Positions 9,713 to 18,763 are shown, counted from the first letter of the stretch. The stretch is DNA of 64,000 nt from Streptomyces sp. NBC_00568 (GCF_026341855.1 NZ_JAPENW010000001.1:434001-498000); one strand, 5' to 3'. Numbers and translations: made by a program. The notes: generated from the sequence alone by a model not told the origin.

Positions 9713-10294
9713 TCACCGGACCTCTTCCTTGGGCAGCCGGGCCAGCGCGTGGACCGCTGCCTCCGCGAGCGCAGGGTGGGCCAGCGCCTCGTTCAGCACC
9801 GTTCTCGCGCGGCCGTCCCCCAGAATGCCCAGGCCTTCCGCGCAGGCGAGGGCGACCTTGCGGTGGGGGTCGTGCGGGCGGAGTCTGCGTTCCAGGGTGG
9901 TGATCAGCGCGGGTACGGCCTCCGGGGCGCGCAGTTCGACCAGGAGCCGTACGGGCTGGAGCGCGTAGGCGACCCGCAGTTCGTTCGTGGCGAGTGCCGC
10001 CGCGGCGCGGGCCGTGCGCGGGTCGCCGAGCCGGGCCAGGGCGTGGGCGGCGGACGCGCAGCGTTGCGGATCGCGGTGGTTGAGGAGCAGGACGAGCGTC
10101 TCGAAGGCCCGCCGGTCCCCGGCCGTGCCGAGCCGGAAGGCGACCAACTCCCGGGCCCAGAGCGGTTGTCCGGGCTCGGTGAGCGCCGCCGCGAGCACGT
10201 CGGGGTCCTCGGTCGCCGCAAGCCGTTCGTAGGCCGCCGAGGCTCCGGCCTCGGTCCGTAAACGCTCCGTGAGTGATCGCAACGCTTCGTCCAT
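9713..10294 (-). CDS. HEAT-repeat protein
   Basis: 193-aa helical-repeat protein. Successive helices with patterns such as AFETLVLLLNHRDPQRCASA and AHALARLGDPRTARAAA identify HEAT repeats, a scaffold for protein-protein contacts. No catalytic motif is seen. No Shine-Dalgarno sequence precedes the ATG. Instead TAGGCT lies 6 nt before it on the coding strand, so the mRNA is probably leaderless. It is divergent from the 3-hydroxyacyl-CoA dehydrogenase gene. Confidence 0.83.
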   Translation of the reverse strand: MDEALRSLTERLRTEAGASAAYERLAATEDPDVLAAALTEPGQPLWARELVAFRLGTAGDRRAFETLVLLLNHRDPQRCASAAHALARLGDPRTARAAAALATNELRVAYALQPVRLLVELRAPEAVPALITTLERRLRPHDPHRKVALACAEGLGILGDGRARTVLNEALAHPALAEAAVHALARLPKEEVR

Positions 10295-10663
10295 GGGCCG
10301 AGCCTATGCAAGCCCGTGAGGTGCGGGGACGTACATCACAAAGTCAGGGGCTGGCGCGCTCGTTACTGGCGGGTTAAGCTCAGACGAGCGAGTTACCCAC
10401 TCGCATCCAACTCACGGTGGCCTGGTGACGCAGCCACCGCGAGAGCAGTCGGTTCGGTACCTCAGGTACCGCAGTACGACATGGCTCCGGGACAGGGCCG
10501 GTCGGCTTTCACCGCCCATGGGCGCCCGTTCGACGGCGCTCCGGGACGGCACCGGGCGTGTGCGCTCGTCAGCCCGGCAACACCCGCAACCTTCGCACTG
10601 TGTGCGCCCGTCGGCGTACCCGCGTGCGCTCCTCAGTCGTCACCCTCTTCCAGGAGTCCCGCG
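10295..10663. promoter_or_regulatory. 369-bp divergent intergenic region with two dyads
   Basis: No gene is visible here. On the plus strand TAAGCT (10375-10380) is a possible -10. It is followed by the dyad GCGAGT-TACCC-ACTCGC (10388-10404) and by a 17-bp perfect palindrome CGGTACC-TCA-GGTACCG (10455-10471). The dyads could be operator sites or leader hairpins for the downstream dehydrogenase, whose mRNA leader would be long (about 275 nt). TAGGCT at 10301-10306 serves the minus-strand HEAT gene. Confidence 0.5.
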
Positions 10664-12469
10664 ATGGCCACTCCCCTGTCCGACACCCCTCTGTCCCCGC
10701 TCAAGACCGTCGCCGTCGTCGGCCTCGGCACCATGGGCACCGGCATCGCCGAAGTCCTGGCCCGGGCCGGCCGCGACGTGATCGGCATCGACATCAGCGA
10801 AGCCGCGGCCGCCCAGGCCGTGGCCACCCTCGAAGCCTCCACCGCCCGCGCCGTGCGCCGCGAGCACCTCAGCGAGCAGGAGCGCACGGACGCCCTCGCC
10901 CGCTTCCGCACCTTCACCGACCTCGCGGCCGCCGCCACCGCCGACCTCGTGATCGAGGTGACGCCGGAGTCGTACGAGATCAAGCAGCAGGTCTTCCGGG
11001 CCCTCGACACCATCGTGCGACCCCAGGCGATCCTGGCGACGGGGACCAACGCCCTGTCCGTGACGCGCCTCGCCGCCGACTCGGCCCACCCCGAGCGCGT
11101 GCTCGGCCTGCACTTCTTCAACCCGGCGCCCGCGATGAAGCTCGTCGAGGTCGTCTCCTCGGTGCTGACCGCGCCGGGGGCCGTCGCCGCGGTCACCGAC
11201 CTGGCGATCGAACTCGGCAAGGAGCCCGTCGCGGTCGGCGACCGCCCCGGTTTCGTCGCCGACGGACTGCTCTTCGGCTACCTCAACCAGGCGGCCGCGA
11301 TGTACGAGGCGAAGTACGCCTCCCGCGAGGACATCGACGCGGCGATGAAGCTCGGCTGCGGGCTGCCCATGGGCCCGCTCGCGCTGCTCGACCTGATCGG
11401 CGTGGACACCGCGCGGACGGTCCTGGAGGCGATGTACTCCGAGTCGCACGACCGGCTGCACGCCCCCGCGCCCATCCTCAAGCAGCTCAGCGAGGCGGGC
11501 CTGACGGGGCGCAAGTCCGGCCGCGGCTTCTACTCGTACGAGGTCCCGGGCAGCGACGCCGTCGTGCGGGACGCGCTGACGCCGCTGGAAGGCGCCGCCC
11601 TGGCAACGGGCCGCACCGTCCGCTCGGTGGGTGTCGCGGGCTCCGGCACGATGGCGTCCGGTATCGCGGAGGTCTTCGCGAAGGCCGGGTACGAGGTCGT
11701 CCTCGCGGCCCGTACCGAGGAGAAGGCGCAGACCGCGAAGGCCCGTATCGGCAAGTCGCTCTCGCGCTCCGTCGACAAGGGCCGGATGACGGCCGAGGCG
11801 GCGGCGCGGACCCTGGAGCTGATCACGCCGACCGGCAGCTACGACGACTTCGCCGAGGTCGATCTGGCCCTGGAGGCGGTCGCCGAGGACCTGGAGATCA
11901 AGCAGCAGCTGTTCGGCACCTTCGACAAGGTCTGCAAGCCCGGCGCGATCCTCGCCACCACCACCTCCTCGCTGCCCGTCGTCGCCTGTGCCCGCGCCAC
12001 CTCGCGCCCGCAGGACGTGATCGGCATGCACTTCTTCAACCCGGCCCCGGCGATGAAGCTCGTCGAGGTCGTGCGGACCGTGCTGACCGCGGACGACGTG
12101 CACGCCACCGTGCGCGAGGTCTGCGCGAAGATCCGCAAGCACCCGGTGGACTGCGGTGACCGCGCCGGCTTCATCGTGAACGCGCTGCTGTTCCCGTACC
12201 TGAACAACGCGATCAAGATGGTGCAGGAGCACTACGCCACGCTCGACGACATCGACGCGGCGATGAAGCTGGGCGGCGGCTACCCGATGGGCCCCTTCGA
12301 GCTGCTCGACGTGGTCGGGCTCGACGTCTCGCTGGCCATCGAGAAGGTCCTGCACCGGGAGTTCCGCGACCCGGGCCTGGCCCCCGCGCCGCTCCTCGAG
12401 CACCTGGTGGCCGCGGGCTGCCTCGGCCGCAAGACGGGCCGCGGCTTCCGCGAATATGCCCGCCGCTGA
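10664..12469 (+). CDS. 3-hydroxyacyl-CoA (3-hydroxybutyryl-CoA) dehydrogenase, tandem-duplicated fusion
   Basis: 601-aa protein made of two complete 3-hydroxyacyl-CoA dehydrogenase units. Each has an N-terminal Rossmann fold (VVGLGTMGTGIAEV near residue 15; VAGSGTMASGIAEV near residue 322), the catalytic-histidine segment HFFNPAPAMKLVEVV, and a C-terminal 3HCDH domain (GLPMGPLALLDLIG and GYPMGPFELLDVVG). Both halves keep the key residues, so the chain may fold as an internal dimer. Next to the ethylmalonyl-CoA genes it would interconvert acetoacetyl-CoA and 3-hydroxybutyryl-CoA to supply crotonyl-CoA for Ccr. The ATG at 10664 has CAGGAG 8 nt upstream. Substrate chain length is inferred from context. 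Confidence 0.92.
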   Translation: MATPLSDTPLSPLKTVAVVGLGTMGTGIAEVLARAGRDVIGIDISEAAAAQAVATLEASTARAVRREHLSEQERTDALARFRTFTDLAAAATADLVIEVTPESYEIKQQVFRALDTIVRPQAILATGTNALSVTRLAADSAHPERVLGLHFFNPAPAMKLVEVVSSVLTAPGAVAAVTDLAIELGKEPVAVGDRPGFVADGLLFGYLNQAAAMYEAKYASREDIDAAMKLGCGLPMGPLALLDLIGVDTARTVLEAMYSESHDRLHAPAPILKQLSEAGLTGRKSGRGFYSYEVPGSDAVVRDALTPLEGAALATGRTVRSVGVAGSGTMASGIAEVFAKAGYEVVLAARTEEKAQTAKARIGKSLSRSVDKGRMTAEAAARTLELITPTGSYDDFAEVDLALEAVAEDLEIKQQLFGTFDKVCKPGAILATTTSSLPVVACARATSRPQDVIGMHFFNPAPAMKLVEVVRTVLTADDVHATVREVCAKIRKHPVDCGDRAGFIVNALLFPYLNNAIKMVQEHYATLDDIDAAMKLGGGYPMGPFELLDVVGLDVSLAIEKVLHREFRDPGLAPAPLLEHLVAAGCLGRKTGRGFREYARR

Positions 12470-12593
12470 GCATCCGGGCGACTGGTTCGCAGCCGACGCC
12501 GACTGGGGCGGACTGCTCGACCCCGCCGGAAACCCCCCGCCCTTCCCGGGCGGGGGGATCCCCGGACATGCGCGCTCTCCTGCGCACATGCAG

Positions 12594-12599
12594 TACGTT
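12594..12599 (+). promoter_or_regulatory. -10 element of leaderless tetR promoter
   Basis: TACGTT (TAnnnT) lies exactly 6 nt before the ATG at 12606, which has no Shine-Dalgarno sequence. Transcription would start at the initiation codon. Confidence 0.5.
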
Positions 12600-12605
12600 C
12601 GGGTC

Positions 12606-13418
12606 ATGCCCCAGCCCGCCAAGTCCTCACGTACACCAGCCACGCCCGACGCGCCGGAGAGTGCCGCCGGAAGCCGCGCGGCGGCCCAACGGCTCAAGAT
12701 GCGCCGGGAGCTGGCGGCAGCGGCCATGGAACTGTTCGCGGCCAAGGGGTACGAGGCGACCACCGTCGACGAGATCGCGGCCCAGGCCGGGGTGGCCCGC
12801 CGCACGTTCTTCCGCCACTTCCGCTCCAAGGAAGAGGCGATCTTCCCCGATCACGACGACACCCTGATCCGGGCGGAGGCGGTGCTCAACGCGGCGCCCG
12901 CGCACGAGCATCCGCTCGACACGGTGTGCCGCGGCATCAAGGAAGTCATGAAGATGTACGCGGCCCAGCCGGAGATCTCCGTCTCGCGCTACAAGCTGAC
13001 GCGTGAGGTGCCGACGCTGCGCGAGGCCGAGATCGCCTCGGTCGCCCGCTACGAGCGGCTCTTCACCCGCTACCTCCTCGGCCACTTCGACGAGCACGCG
13101 CACGACGACGACGCCAATGACGATCCGCTGCTCGCGGAGGTCGCCGCGTCGGCCGTGGTCACGGCCCACAACCACGTCCTGCGGCGATGGCTGCGGGCCG
13201 GCGGCCAGGGCGACGTGGAGACGCAGCTGGACCACGCCTTCGCCATCGTCCGCAAGACGTTCGGCACGGGAATCGGCGCGGGACGGGAGACCGCGCCACG
13301 ACCGGCACCGGCCTCGTCCTTCACCGAGGGGGACGTGCTGGTGACCGTGGCCCGTGTGGACGCGCCCCTGGACCAGGTGATGCGCACCATCGAGCAGGCG
13401 CTCAAGGAACGGTCGTAG
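12606..13418 (+). CDS. TetR-family regulator of the ethylmalonyl-CoA cluster
   Basis: 270-aa DNA-binding protein with an N-terminal TetR helix-turn-helix (about residues 35-80: AAMELFAAKGYEATTVDEIA, then GVARRTFFRHFRSKEEAIF). The large C-terminal region would bind a ligand, plausibly an acyl-CoA, though that is inference. It lies between the dehydrogenase and ccr, in the same order as in other streptomycete ethylmalonyl-CoA loci. The ATG at 12606 was chosen for its leaderless promoter. In-frame starts at 12456 and 12588 would overlap or crowd the upstream gene. Likely target: the inverted repeats before ccr. Confidence 0.9.
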   Translation: MPQPAKSSRTPATPDAPESAAGSRAAAQRLKMRRELAAAAMELFAAKGYEATTVDEIAAQAGVARRTFFRHFRSKEEAIFPDHDDTLIRAEAVLNAAPAHEHPLDTVCRGIKEVMKMYAAQPEISVSRYKLTREVPTLREAEIASVARYERLFTRYLLGHFDEHAHDDDANDDPLLAEVAASAVVTAHNHVLRRWLRAGGQGDVETQLDHAFAIVRKTFGTGIGAGRETAPRPAPASSFTEGDVLVTVARVDAPLDQVMRTIEQALKERS

Positions 13419-13503
13419 CCACCCCGTCGCCCACGACGGACGGACCTCTCACCCCACCATCGACAGCACCGCTCGTCCGCACCGGCCGGACGGGTTGACC
13501 AAT

Positions 13504-13541
13504 CGCCGGACGGGCTCGTTTTGAGCGCGTCCGGCGTTTTT
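13504..13541 (+). terminator. intrinsic terminator of tetR
   Basis: Stem CGCCGGACG-g-GCTC, loop GTTTT, return GAGC-g-CGTCCGGCG, followed by TTTTT. This is a classical rho-independent terminator, unusual here in having a real T-tract, placed 86 bp after the tetR stop. Confidence 0.85.
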
Positions 13542-13552
13542 GCGCCCTGATC

Positions 13553-13597
13553 TGATCGATCATCGCTCACGTGTTACGTAAAGATTTCACCTGAGCG
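13553..13597. promoter_or_regulatory. cluster of dyads upstream of the ccr promoter
   Basis: Perfect palindrome TGATCGATCA (13553-13562) is followed by CGCTCACGTG-N14-CACCTGAGCG (13564-13597, 9 of 10 arm bases paired), which encloses a third palindrome TTACGTAA (13574-13581). The group ends 22 bp before the -35 of the ccr promoter, where activators or repressors would bind. Confidence 0.5.
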
Positions 13598-13604
13598 CAA
13601 CTTC

Positions 13605-13641
13605 TGGCACTCCGTGCCTTGTCAGGTGACACGGCGTGCCA
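13605..13641. promoter_or_regulatory. inverted repeat overlapping the ccr promoter (operator candidate)
   Basis: TGGCACTCCGTG-N13-CACGGCGTGCCA: 12-bp arms with 11 of 12 positions complementary. It covers the -35 hexamer and the whole spacer of the promoter at 13619-13647, the expected place for a repressor. The TetR protein encoded just upstream is the natural candidate. Confidence 0.55.
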
Positions 13642-13647
13642 TACGTT
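13619..13647 (+). promoter_or_regulatory. housekeeping-type promoter of the ccr operon
   Basis: TTGTCA, 17-bp spacer, TACGTT: a near-consensus vegetative sigma promoter, unusually good for a streptomycete. The predicted transcript starts near 13654, leaving a leader of about 217 nt before the ccr GTG at 13871. That leader has no gene and no riboswitch I recognise. Confidence 0.7.
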
Positions 13648-13870
13648 GAATGTGTCCGGGCGGCCGGCGTGCAGAGACCTTTCGTACGCCGGCTGTCCCC
13701 GCAAGCACCATGGCCTGCGCGCCCGGACGCCTGCGTCACAGGCAACCTCCTGCGCCAACCACAGCGCTGCCACAGCACCACCTCCGCCGAACCGACGGCA
13801 CACCCCTCATCAGCAGCACCGACGTAACCCTCAGCGTCTCCCTCAGACGCGCATCGCCGGAGGCAACACC

Positions 13871-15208
13871 GTGAAGGAAATCCTGGACGCGATTCAGTCG
13901 CAGACGGCCACGTCCGCCGACTTCGCCGCACTTCCGCTCCCCGAGTCCTACCGCGCGATCACCGTGCACAAGGACGAGGCGGAGATGTTCGCCGGGCTCA
14001 GCAGCCGCGACAAGGACCCCCGCAAGTCGATCCACCTGGACGACGTGCCGGTGCCGGAGCTCGGCCCGGGCGAGGCCCTGGTGGCCGTCATGGCCTCCTC
14101 CGTGAACTACAACTCGGTCTGGACGTCGATCTTCGAGCCGGTGTCGACCTTCGGCTTCCTGGAGCGCTACGGGCGGCTCAGCGAGCTCAGCAAGCGCCAT
14201 GACCTGCCGTACCACATCATCGGCTCGGACCTCGCGGGCGTCGTCCTGCGCACCGGCCCGGGAGTGAACTCCTGGAAGCCCGGCGACGAGGTCGTCGCGC
14301 ACTGTCTGTCCGTCGAGCTGGAGTCCTCCGACGGGCACAACGACACGATGCTCGACCCCGAGCAGCGCATCTGGGGCTTCGAGACCAACTTCGGCGGCCT
14401 CGCCGAGATCGCGCTCGTCAAGTCCAACCAGCTGATGCCGAAGCCGGACCACCTGAGCTGGGAGGAGGCCGCCGCTCCCGGACTGGTGAACTCCACCGCG
14501 TACCGGCAGCTGGTCTCCCGCAACGGCGCCGGCATGAAGCAGGGCGACAACGTGCTGATCTGGGGCGCGAGCGGCGGACTCGGCTCGTACGCCACGCAGT
14601 TCGCACTCGCCGGCGGCGCCAACCCGATCTGCGTCGTCTCCAGCGAGCAGAAGGCGGACATCTGCCGGAAGATGGGTGCCGAGGCGATCATCGACCGCAG
14701 CGCCGAGGGCTACCAGTTCTGGAAGGACGAGCACAACCAGGACCCCAAGGAGTGGAAGCGCTTCGGCAAGCGCATCCGCGAGCTCACCGGCGGCGAAGAC
14801 GTGGACATCGTCTTCGAGCACCCGGGCCGCGAGACCTTCGGCGCCTCGGTGTACGTCACCCGCAAGGGCGGCACCATCGTCACCTGTGCCTCGACCTCCG
14901 GCTACAACCACGAGTACGACAACCGCTACCTGTGGATGTCGCTGAAGCGGATCATCGGCTCGCACTTCGCGAACTACCGCGAGGCCTGGGAGGCCAACCG
15001 CCTCGTCGCCAAGGGCAAGATCCACCCCACGCTCTCCAAGGTCTACTCCCTGGAGGACACCGGGCAGGCCGCCTACGACGTGCACCGCAACCTCCACCAG
15101 GGCAAGGTCGGCGTGCTCGCGCTGGCGCCCCAGGAGGGCCTGGGCGTGCGCGACGAGGAGAAGCGCGCCCAGCACATCGACGCCATCAACCGCTTCCGGA
15201 ACGTCTGA
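13871..15208 (+). CDS. ccr: crotonyl-CoA carboxylase/reductase
   Basis: 445-aa NADPH-dependent enzyme that reductively carboxylates crotonyl-CoA to (2S)-ethylmalonyl-CoA, the committed step of the ethylmalonyl-CoA pathway and a source of extender units for polyketides. Medium-chain dehydrogenase/reductase fold with a GroES-like N-terminal domain and the cofactor loop IWGASGGLGSYATQFALAGG. WGFETNFGG holds the Phe-Glu pair implicated in CO2 placement in characterised Ccr proteins, and length and N-terminal sequence match the family. The GTG at 13871 has GGAGG 6-7 nt upstream. First gene of a five-gene operon behind a strong promoter. Confidence 0.97.
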   Translation: MKEILDAIQSQTATSADFAALPLPESYRAITVHKDEAEMFAGLSSRDKDPRKSIHLDDVPVPELGPGEALVAVMASSVNYNSVWTSIFEPVSTFGFLERYGRLSELSKRHDLPYHIIGSDLAGVVLRTGPGVNSWKPGDEVVAHCLSVELESSDGHNDTMLDPEQRIWGFETNFGGLAEIALVKSNQLMPKPDHLSWEEAAAPGLVNSTAYRQLVSRNGAGMKQGDNVLIWGASGGLGSYATQFALAGGANPICVVSSEQKADICRKMGAEAIIDRSAEGYQFWKDEHNQDPKEWKRFGKRIRELTGGEDVDIVFEHPGRETFGASVYVTRKGGTIVTCASTSGYNHEYDNRYLWMSLKRIIGSHFANYREAWEANRLVAKGKIHPTLSKVYSLEDTGQAAYDVHRNLHQGKVGVLALAPQEGLGVRDEEKRAQHIDAINRFRNV

Positions 15209-15217
15209 GGTCCACCC

Positions 15218-17266
15218 ATGACAGAGCGTCAGACCACAGAGGTGCACAGGGAGAAGGACCGGCCGTGGCTCATGCGCACGTACGCCGGCCACTCCACGGC
15301 CGAGGCGTCCAACGAGTTGTACCGGCGCAACCTCGCCAAGGGGCAGACGGGTCTCTCCGTGGCCTTCGACCTGCCGACGCAGACCGGCTACGACCCCGAC
15401 CACATCCTCGCCCGCGGCGAGGTCGGCCGGGTCGGCGTGCCGGTCTCGCACCTCGGTGACATGCGCCGGCTGTTCCAGGACATCCCCCTGGAGCAGATGA
15501 ACACCTCGATGACCATCAACGCCACCGCCATGTGGATGCTGGCGCTCTATCAGGTCGTCGCCGAGGAGCAGGGTGCCGACATCACCAAGCTCCAGGGGAC
15601 GACCCAGAACGACATCGTGAAGGAGTACCTCTCGCGGGGGACGCACGTCTTCCCGCCGGTGCCCTCCCTCCGTCTCACGACGGACATGATCACGTACACG
15701 GTCAACCACATCCCCAAGTGGAACCCGATCAACATCTGCAGCTACCACCTGCAGGAGGCGGGCGCCACGCCGGTCCAGGAGATCGCGTACGCGATGTCCA
15801 CCGCGATCGCCGTCCTGGACGCGGTGTTCGCGTCCGGGCAGATCGCCGAGGACCGCAAGGGCGACGTCGTGGCCCGTATCTCCTTCTTCGTGAACGCGGG
15901 CGTCCGCTTCATCGAGGAGATGTGCAAGATGCGGGCGTTCGGGCGGATCTGGGACAAGATCACGCGCGAGCGGTACGGCATCGAGAACCCCAAGCAGCGG
16001 CGCTTCAGGTACGGCGTCCAGGTCAACTCCCTCGGTCTGACCGAGGCCCAGCCGGAGAACAACGTCCAGCGGATCGTGCTCGAGATGCTGGCCGTGACCC
16101 TCTCCAAGGACGCTCGCGCGCGTGCCGTCCAACTGCCCGCCTGGAACGAGGCGTTGGGCCTTCCTCGCCCGTGGGACCAGCAGTGGTCGCTGCGCATCCA
16201 GCAGGTACTGGCGCACGAGAGCGACCTGCTGGAGTACGAGGACATCTTCGAGGGCTCGCACGTCGTCGAGGCGAAGGTGGCGGCCCTCGTCGAGGAGTCG
16301 CTGGCCGAGATCGACCGGATCGAGCAGATGGGCGGCGCGATGGCCGCCGTCGAGTCCGGCTATCTGAAGTCGCAGCTCGTCTCCTCGCACGCCGAACGCC
16401 GGGGCCGTATCGAGTCCGGCAAGGAGAAGATCGTCGGCGTCAACATCTACGAGTCGACCGAGCCCAACCCGCTCACGGCCGACCTGGACGCGGCGATCCA
16501 GACCGTCGACCCCGCGGTCGAGGCCCGGGTGATCTCCGCGCTGGGGACCTGGCGCGACACGCGCTACCAGCCGCCCTTCAACCACCCGCGCCCGTGCAAG
16601 GCGCTGGAACGGCTGAAGGAGGCCGCGAAGGGCACCGGCAACCTCATGGAGGCCACCCTGGAGTGCGCCCGCGCCGGTGTCACCACCGGCGAGTGGGCCG
16701 GGGCCCTGCGCGAGGTGTTCGGCGAGTTCCGCGCCCCGACCGGTGTCTCGTCCGCGCCCGTCGCGGTCACCGCCGAGGAGGGCACCGGGCTCGCCCTGGT
16801 GCGCCGCAAGGTGGAGCTGACCGCGAAGGACATGAACGTCGGCAAGCTCCGCTTCCTGGTGGGCAAGCCGGGCCTGGACGGCCACTCCAACGGCGCCGAG
16901 CAGATCGCCGTGCGGGCACGTGACGCCGGCTTCGAGGTGGTCTACCAGGGCATCCGGCTCACGCCGGAGCAGATCGTGGACGCGGCCGTGGCCGAGGACG
17001 TGCACGCGGTGGGCCTGTCCATCCTGTCCGGCTCGCACGCCCAGCTGGTGCCGGACGTCCTGGAGAAGCTGCGCACGGCCGGCGCGGGCGACATTCCGGT
17101 GATCGCGGGCGGGATCATCCCGAACGCCGACGCCGAACAGCTGCGGGCCGCAGGAGTGGCCGCGGTCTTCACCCCGAAGGACTTCGACATCACCGGAATC
17201 ATCGGCCGTATCGTCGACGAGATCCGGAAAGCGAACAAGCTCGACCCCCTGGAGGTCCCCGCATGA
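15218..17266 (+). CDS. ecm: ethylmalonyl-CoA mutase (coenzyme B12-dependent, MeaA type)
   Basis: 682-aa single-chain B12-dependent mutase converting (2R)-ethylmalonyl-CoA to methylsuccinyl-CoA. The N-terminal mutase barrel includes YAGHSTAEASNELYRRNLAKG and TGYDPDH. The C-terminal cobalamin domain (about 535-670) has the adenosylcobalamin-binding motif DGHSNG (DxHxxG) and LSILSGSH. Position between ccr and the lyase supports ethylmalonyl- rather than methylmalonyl-CoA as substrate. The start lies 9 nt after the ccr stop with GAGG upstream. The stop overlaps the next start (ATGA), indicating translational coupling. Confidence 0.95.
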   Translation: MTERQTTEVHREKDRPWLMRTYAGHSTAEASNELYRRNLAKGQTGLSVAFDLPTQTGYDPDHILARGEVGRVGVPVSHLGDMRRLFQDIPLEQMNTSMTINATAMWMLALYQVVAEEQGADITKLQGTTQNDIVKEYLSRGTHVFPPVPSLRLTTDMITYTVNHIPKWNPINICSYHLQEAGATPVQEIAYAMSTAIAVLDAVFASGQIAEDRKGDVVARISFFVNAGVRFIEEMCKMRAFGRIWDKITRERYGIENPKQRRFRYGVQVNSLGLTEAQPENNVQRIVLEMLAVTLSKDARARAVQLPAWNEALGLPRPWDQQWSLRIQQVLAHESDLLEYEDIFEGSHVVEAKVAALVEESLAEIDRIEQMGGAMAAVESGYLKSQLVSSHAERRGRIESGKEKIVGVNIYESTEPNPLTADLDAAIQTVDPAVEARVISALGTWRDTRYQPPFNHPRPCKALERLKEAAKGTGNLMEATLECARAGVTTGEWAGALREVFGEFRAPTGVSSAPVAVTAEEGTGLALVRRKVELTAKDMNVGKLRFLVGKPGLDGHSNGAEQIAVRARDAGFEVVYQGIRLTPEQIVDAAVAEDVHAVGLSILSGSHAQLVPDVLEKLRTAGAGDIPVIAGGIIPNADAEQLRAAGVAAVFTPKDFDITGIIGRIVDEIRKANKLDPLEVPA

Positions 17267-18228
17267 CCACGCCCGTCAACCGTCTGCGTCCGCGACGCTC
17301 CTGCCTCGCCGTGCCGGGCAGCAACCCCCGCTTCCTGGAGAAGGCCCAGGGGCTCCCCGCGGACCAGGTCTTCCTCGACCTGGAGGACGCGTGCGCGCCG
17401 CTGGCCAAGCCCGAGGCCCGGCACACCATCGTCAAGTTCCTCAACGAGGGTGACTGGACCGGCAAGACGCGGGTCGTGCGCGTCAACGACTGGACGACCG
17501 AGTGGACGTACCGCGATGTCGTCACGGTCGTCGAGGGCGCGGGGCAGAACCTCGACTGCATCATGCTGCCGAAGGTCCAGACCGCCCAGCAGGTCGTAGC
17601 CCTTGACCTGCTGCTGACGCAGATCGAGAAGACGATGGGCTTCGAGGTCGGCAAGATCGGCATCGAGGCGCAGATCGAGAACGCCCAGGGCCTGAACAAC
17701 GTCAACGAGATCGCCACCGCCTCCCAGCGCGTGGAGACGATCATCTTCGGCCCGGCCGACTTCATGGCGTCGATCAACATGAAGTCGCTGGTCGTGGGCG
17801 AGCAGCCGCCCGGTTACCCGGCGGACGCCTACCACTACATCCTCATGAAGATCCTGATGGCCGCGCGCGCCAACAACCTCCAGGCGATCGACGGTCCCTA
17901 CCTCCAGATCCGCAACATCGACGGCTACCGCGCGGTCGCCCAGCGCGCCGCGGCCCTCGGCTTCGACGGCAAGTGGGTGCTGCACCCGGGTCAGGTGGAG
18001 GCCTCCAACGAGATCTTCTCCCCCTCGCAGGAGGACTTCGACCACGCCGAGCTGATCCTGGACGCGTACGACTACTACACGTCCGAGGCGGGCGGCAAGA
18101 AGGGCTCCGCGATGCTCGGCGACGAGATGATCGACGAGGCCAGCCGCAAGATGGCGCTCGTCATCTCGGGCAAGGGCCGGGCCGCCGGCATGCAGCGCAC
18201 GTCCAAGTTCGAAGCCCCGGAGGCCTGA
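17263..18228 (+). CDS. mcl: beta-methylmalyl-CoA/L-malyl-CoA lyase (CitE-like, HpcH/HpaI family)
   Basis: 321-aa Mg2+-dependent C-C lyase. In this pathway it cleaves beta-methylmalyl-CoA to glyoxylate and propionyl-CoA and can also handle malyl-CoA. The barrel shows RSCLAVPGSNPRFLEKA, the acidic LDLEDACAP, the metal-site segment IEAQIENAQGL and FGPADFMASINM. Start overlaps the mutase stop by 4 nt (ATGA). Enzyme identity rests on family plus cluster context. A plain citrate-lyase-beta role is unlikely because no alpha or gamma subunits are present. Confidence 0.92.
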   Translation: MTTPVNRLRPRRSCLAVPGSNPRFLEKAQGLPADQVFLDLEDACAPLAKPEARHTIVKFLNEGDWTGKTRVVRVNDWTTEWTYRDVVTVVEGAGQNLDCIMLPKVQTAQQVVALDLLLTQIEKTMGFEVGKIGIEAQIENAQGLNNVNEIATASQRVETIIFGPADFMASINMKSLVVGEQPPGYPADAYHYILMKILMAARANNLQAIDGPYLQIRNIDGYRAVAQRAAALGFDGKWVLHPGQVEASNEIFSPSQEDFDHAELILDAYDYYTSEAGGKKGSAMLGDEMIDEASRKMALVISGKGRAAGMQRTSKFEAPEA

Positions 18229-18233
18229 GCACC

Positions 18234-18761
18234 ATGCAGTTCGGACGCACCTACGAAGAGTTCGAGGTCGGGGCGGTCTACAAGCACTGGCCCGGGAAGA
18301 CGGTCACGGAGTACGACGACCACCTCTTCTGTCTGCTGACCATGAACCACCACCCGCTCCACATGGACAGCAACTATGCGGAGAAGACGACCGATTTCGG
18401 TAAGAACGTCGTCGTGGGGAACTACATCTACTCGCTGCTCCTCGGCATGTCCGTGCCGGACGTCTCGGGCAAGGCGATCGCCAACCTGGAGGTCGAGTCG
18501 CTGAAGCACGTGGCGCCGACCTTCCACGGCGACACGATCTACGGCGAGACCACGGTCCTCGACAAGACGCCCTCCCGGTCCAAGTCGGACCGCGGGATCG
18601 TCTACGTCGAGACCAAGGGCTACAAGCAGGACGGCACGCTGGTCTGCGTGTTCCGCCGCAAGGTGATGGTCCCCACCGAGACGTACATCAAGGAGCGCGG
18701 CGGCGAGCAGCCCGGCCGGCCCGAACTCACCGCCCCCGCGGAGAAGAAGACGGAGAAGTAG
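18234..18761 (+). CDS. mch: MaoC-family mesaconyl-CoA hydratase
   Basis: 175-aa single hot-dog hydratase predicted to hydrate mesaconyl-CoA to beta-methylmalyl-CoA. The usual hydratase motif GDxNPxHxD appears as MNHHPLHMD: the catalytic histidine and following Asp remain, but the first Asp is Asn and Asn is His, as may be normal for this subgroup. It is much shorter than proteobacterial mesaconyl-CoA hydratases (about 340 aa, from memory), which carry two hot-dog units, so this one presumably works as a dimer. CGGAGGC lies 7-8 nt before the ATG. Tightly linked between the lyase and the dehydrogenase. Confidence 0.88.
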   Translation: MQFGRTYEEFEVGAVYKHWPGKTVTEYDDHLFCLLTMNHHPLHMDSNYAEKTTDFGKNVVVGNYIYSLLLGMSVPDVSGKAIANLEVESLKHVAPTFHGDTIYGETTVLDKTPSRSKSDRGIVYVETKGYKQDGTLVCVFRRKVMVPTETYIKERGGEQPGRPELTAPAEKKTEK

Positions 18762-18763
18762 TC

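Noticed and set aside
10366..10375. Possible AdpA-binding site (TGGCGGGTTA)
   Set aside because: Nine of ten positions fit TGGCSNGWWY, but the motif is so loose that chance matches are expected every few kilobases.
13736..17038. 1100-codon minus-strand frame opposite ccr and ecm
   Set aside because: Pure shadow of two well-identified genes. Val/Gly/Asp-rich composition, no domain, no ribosome-binding site.
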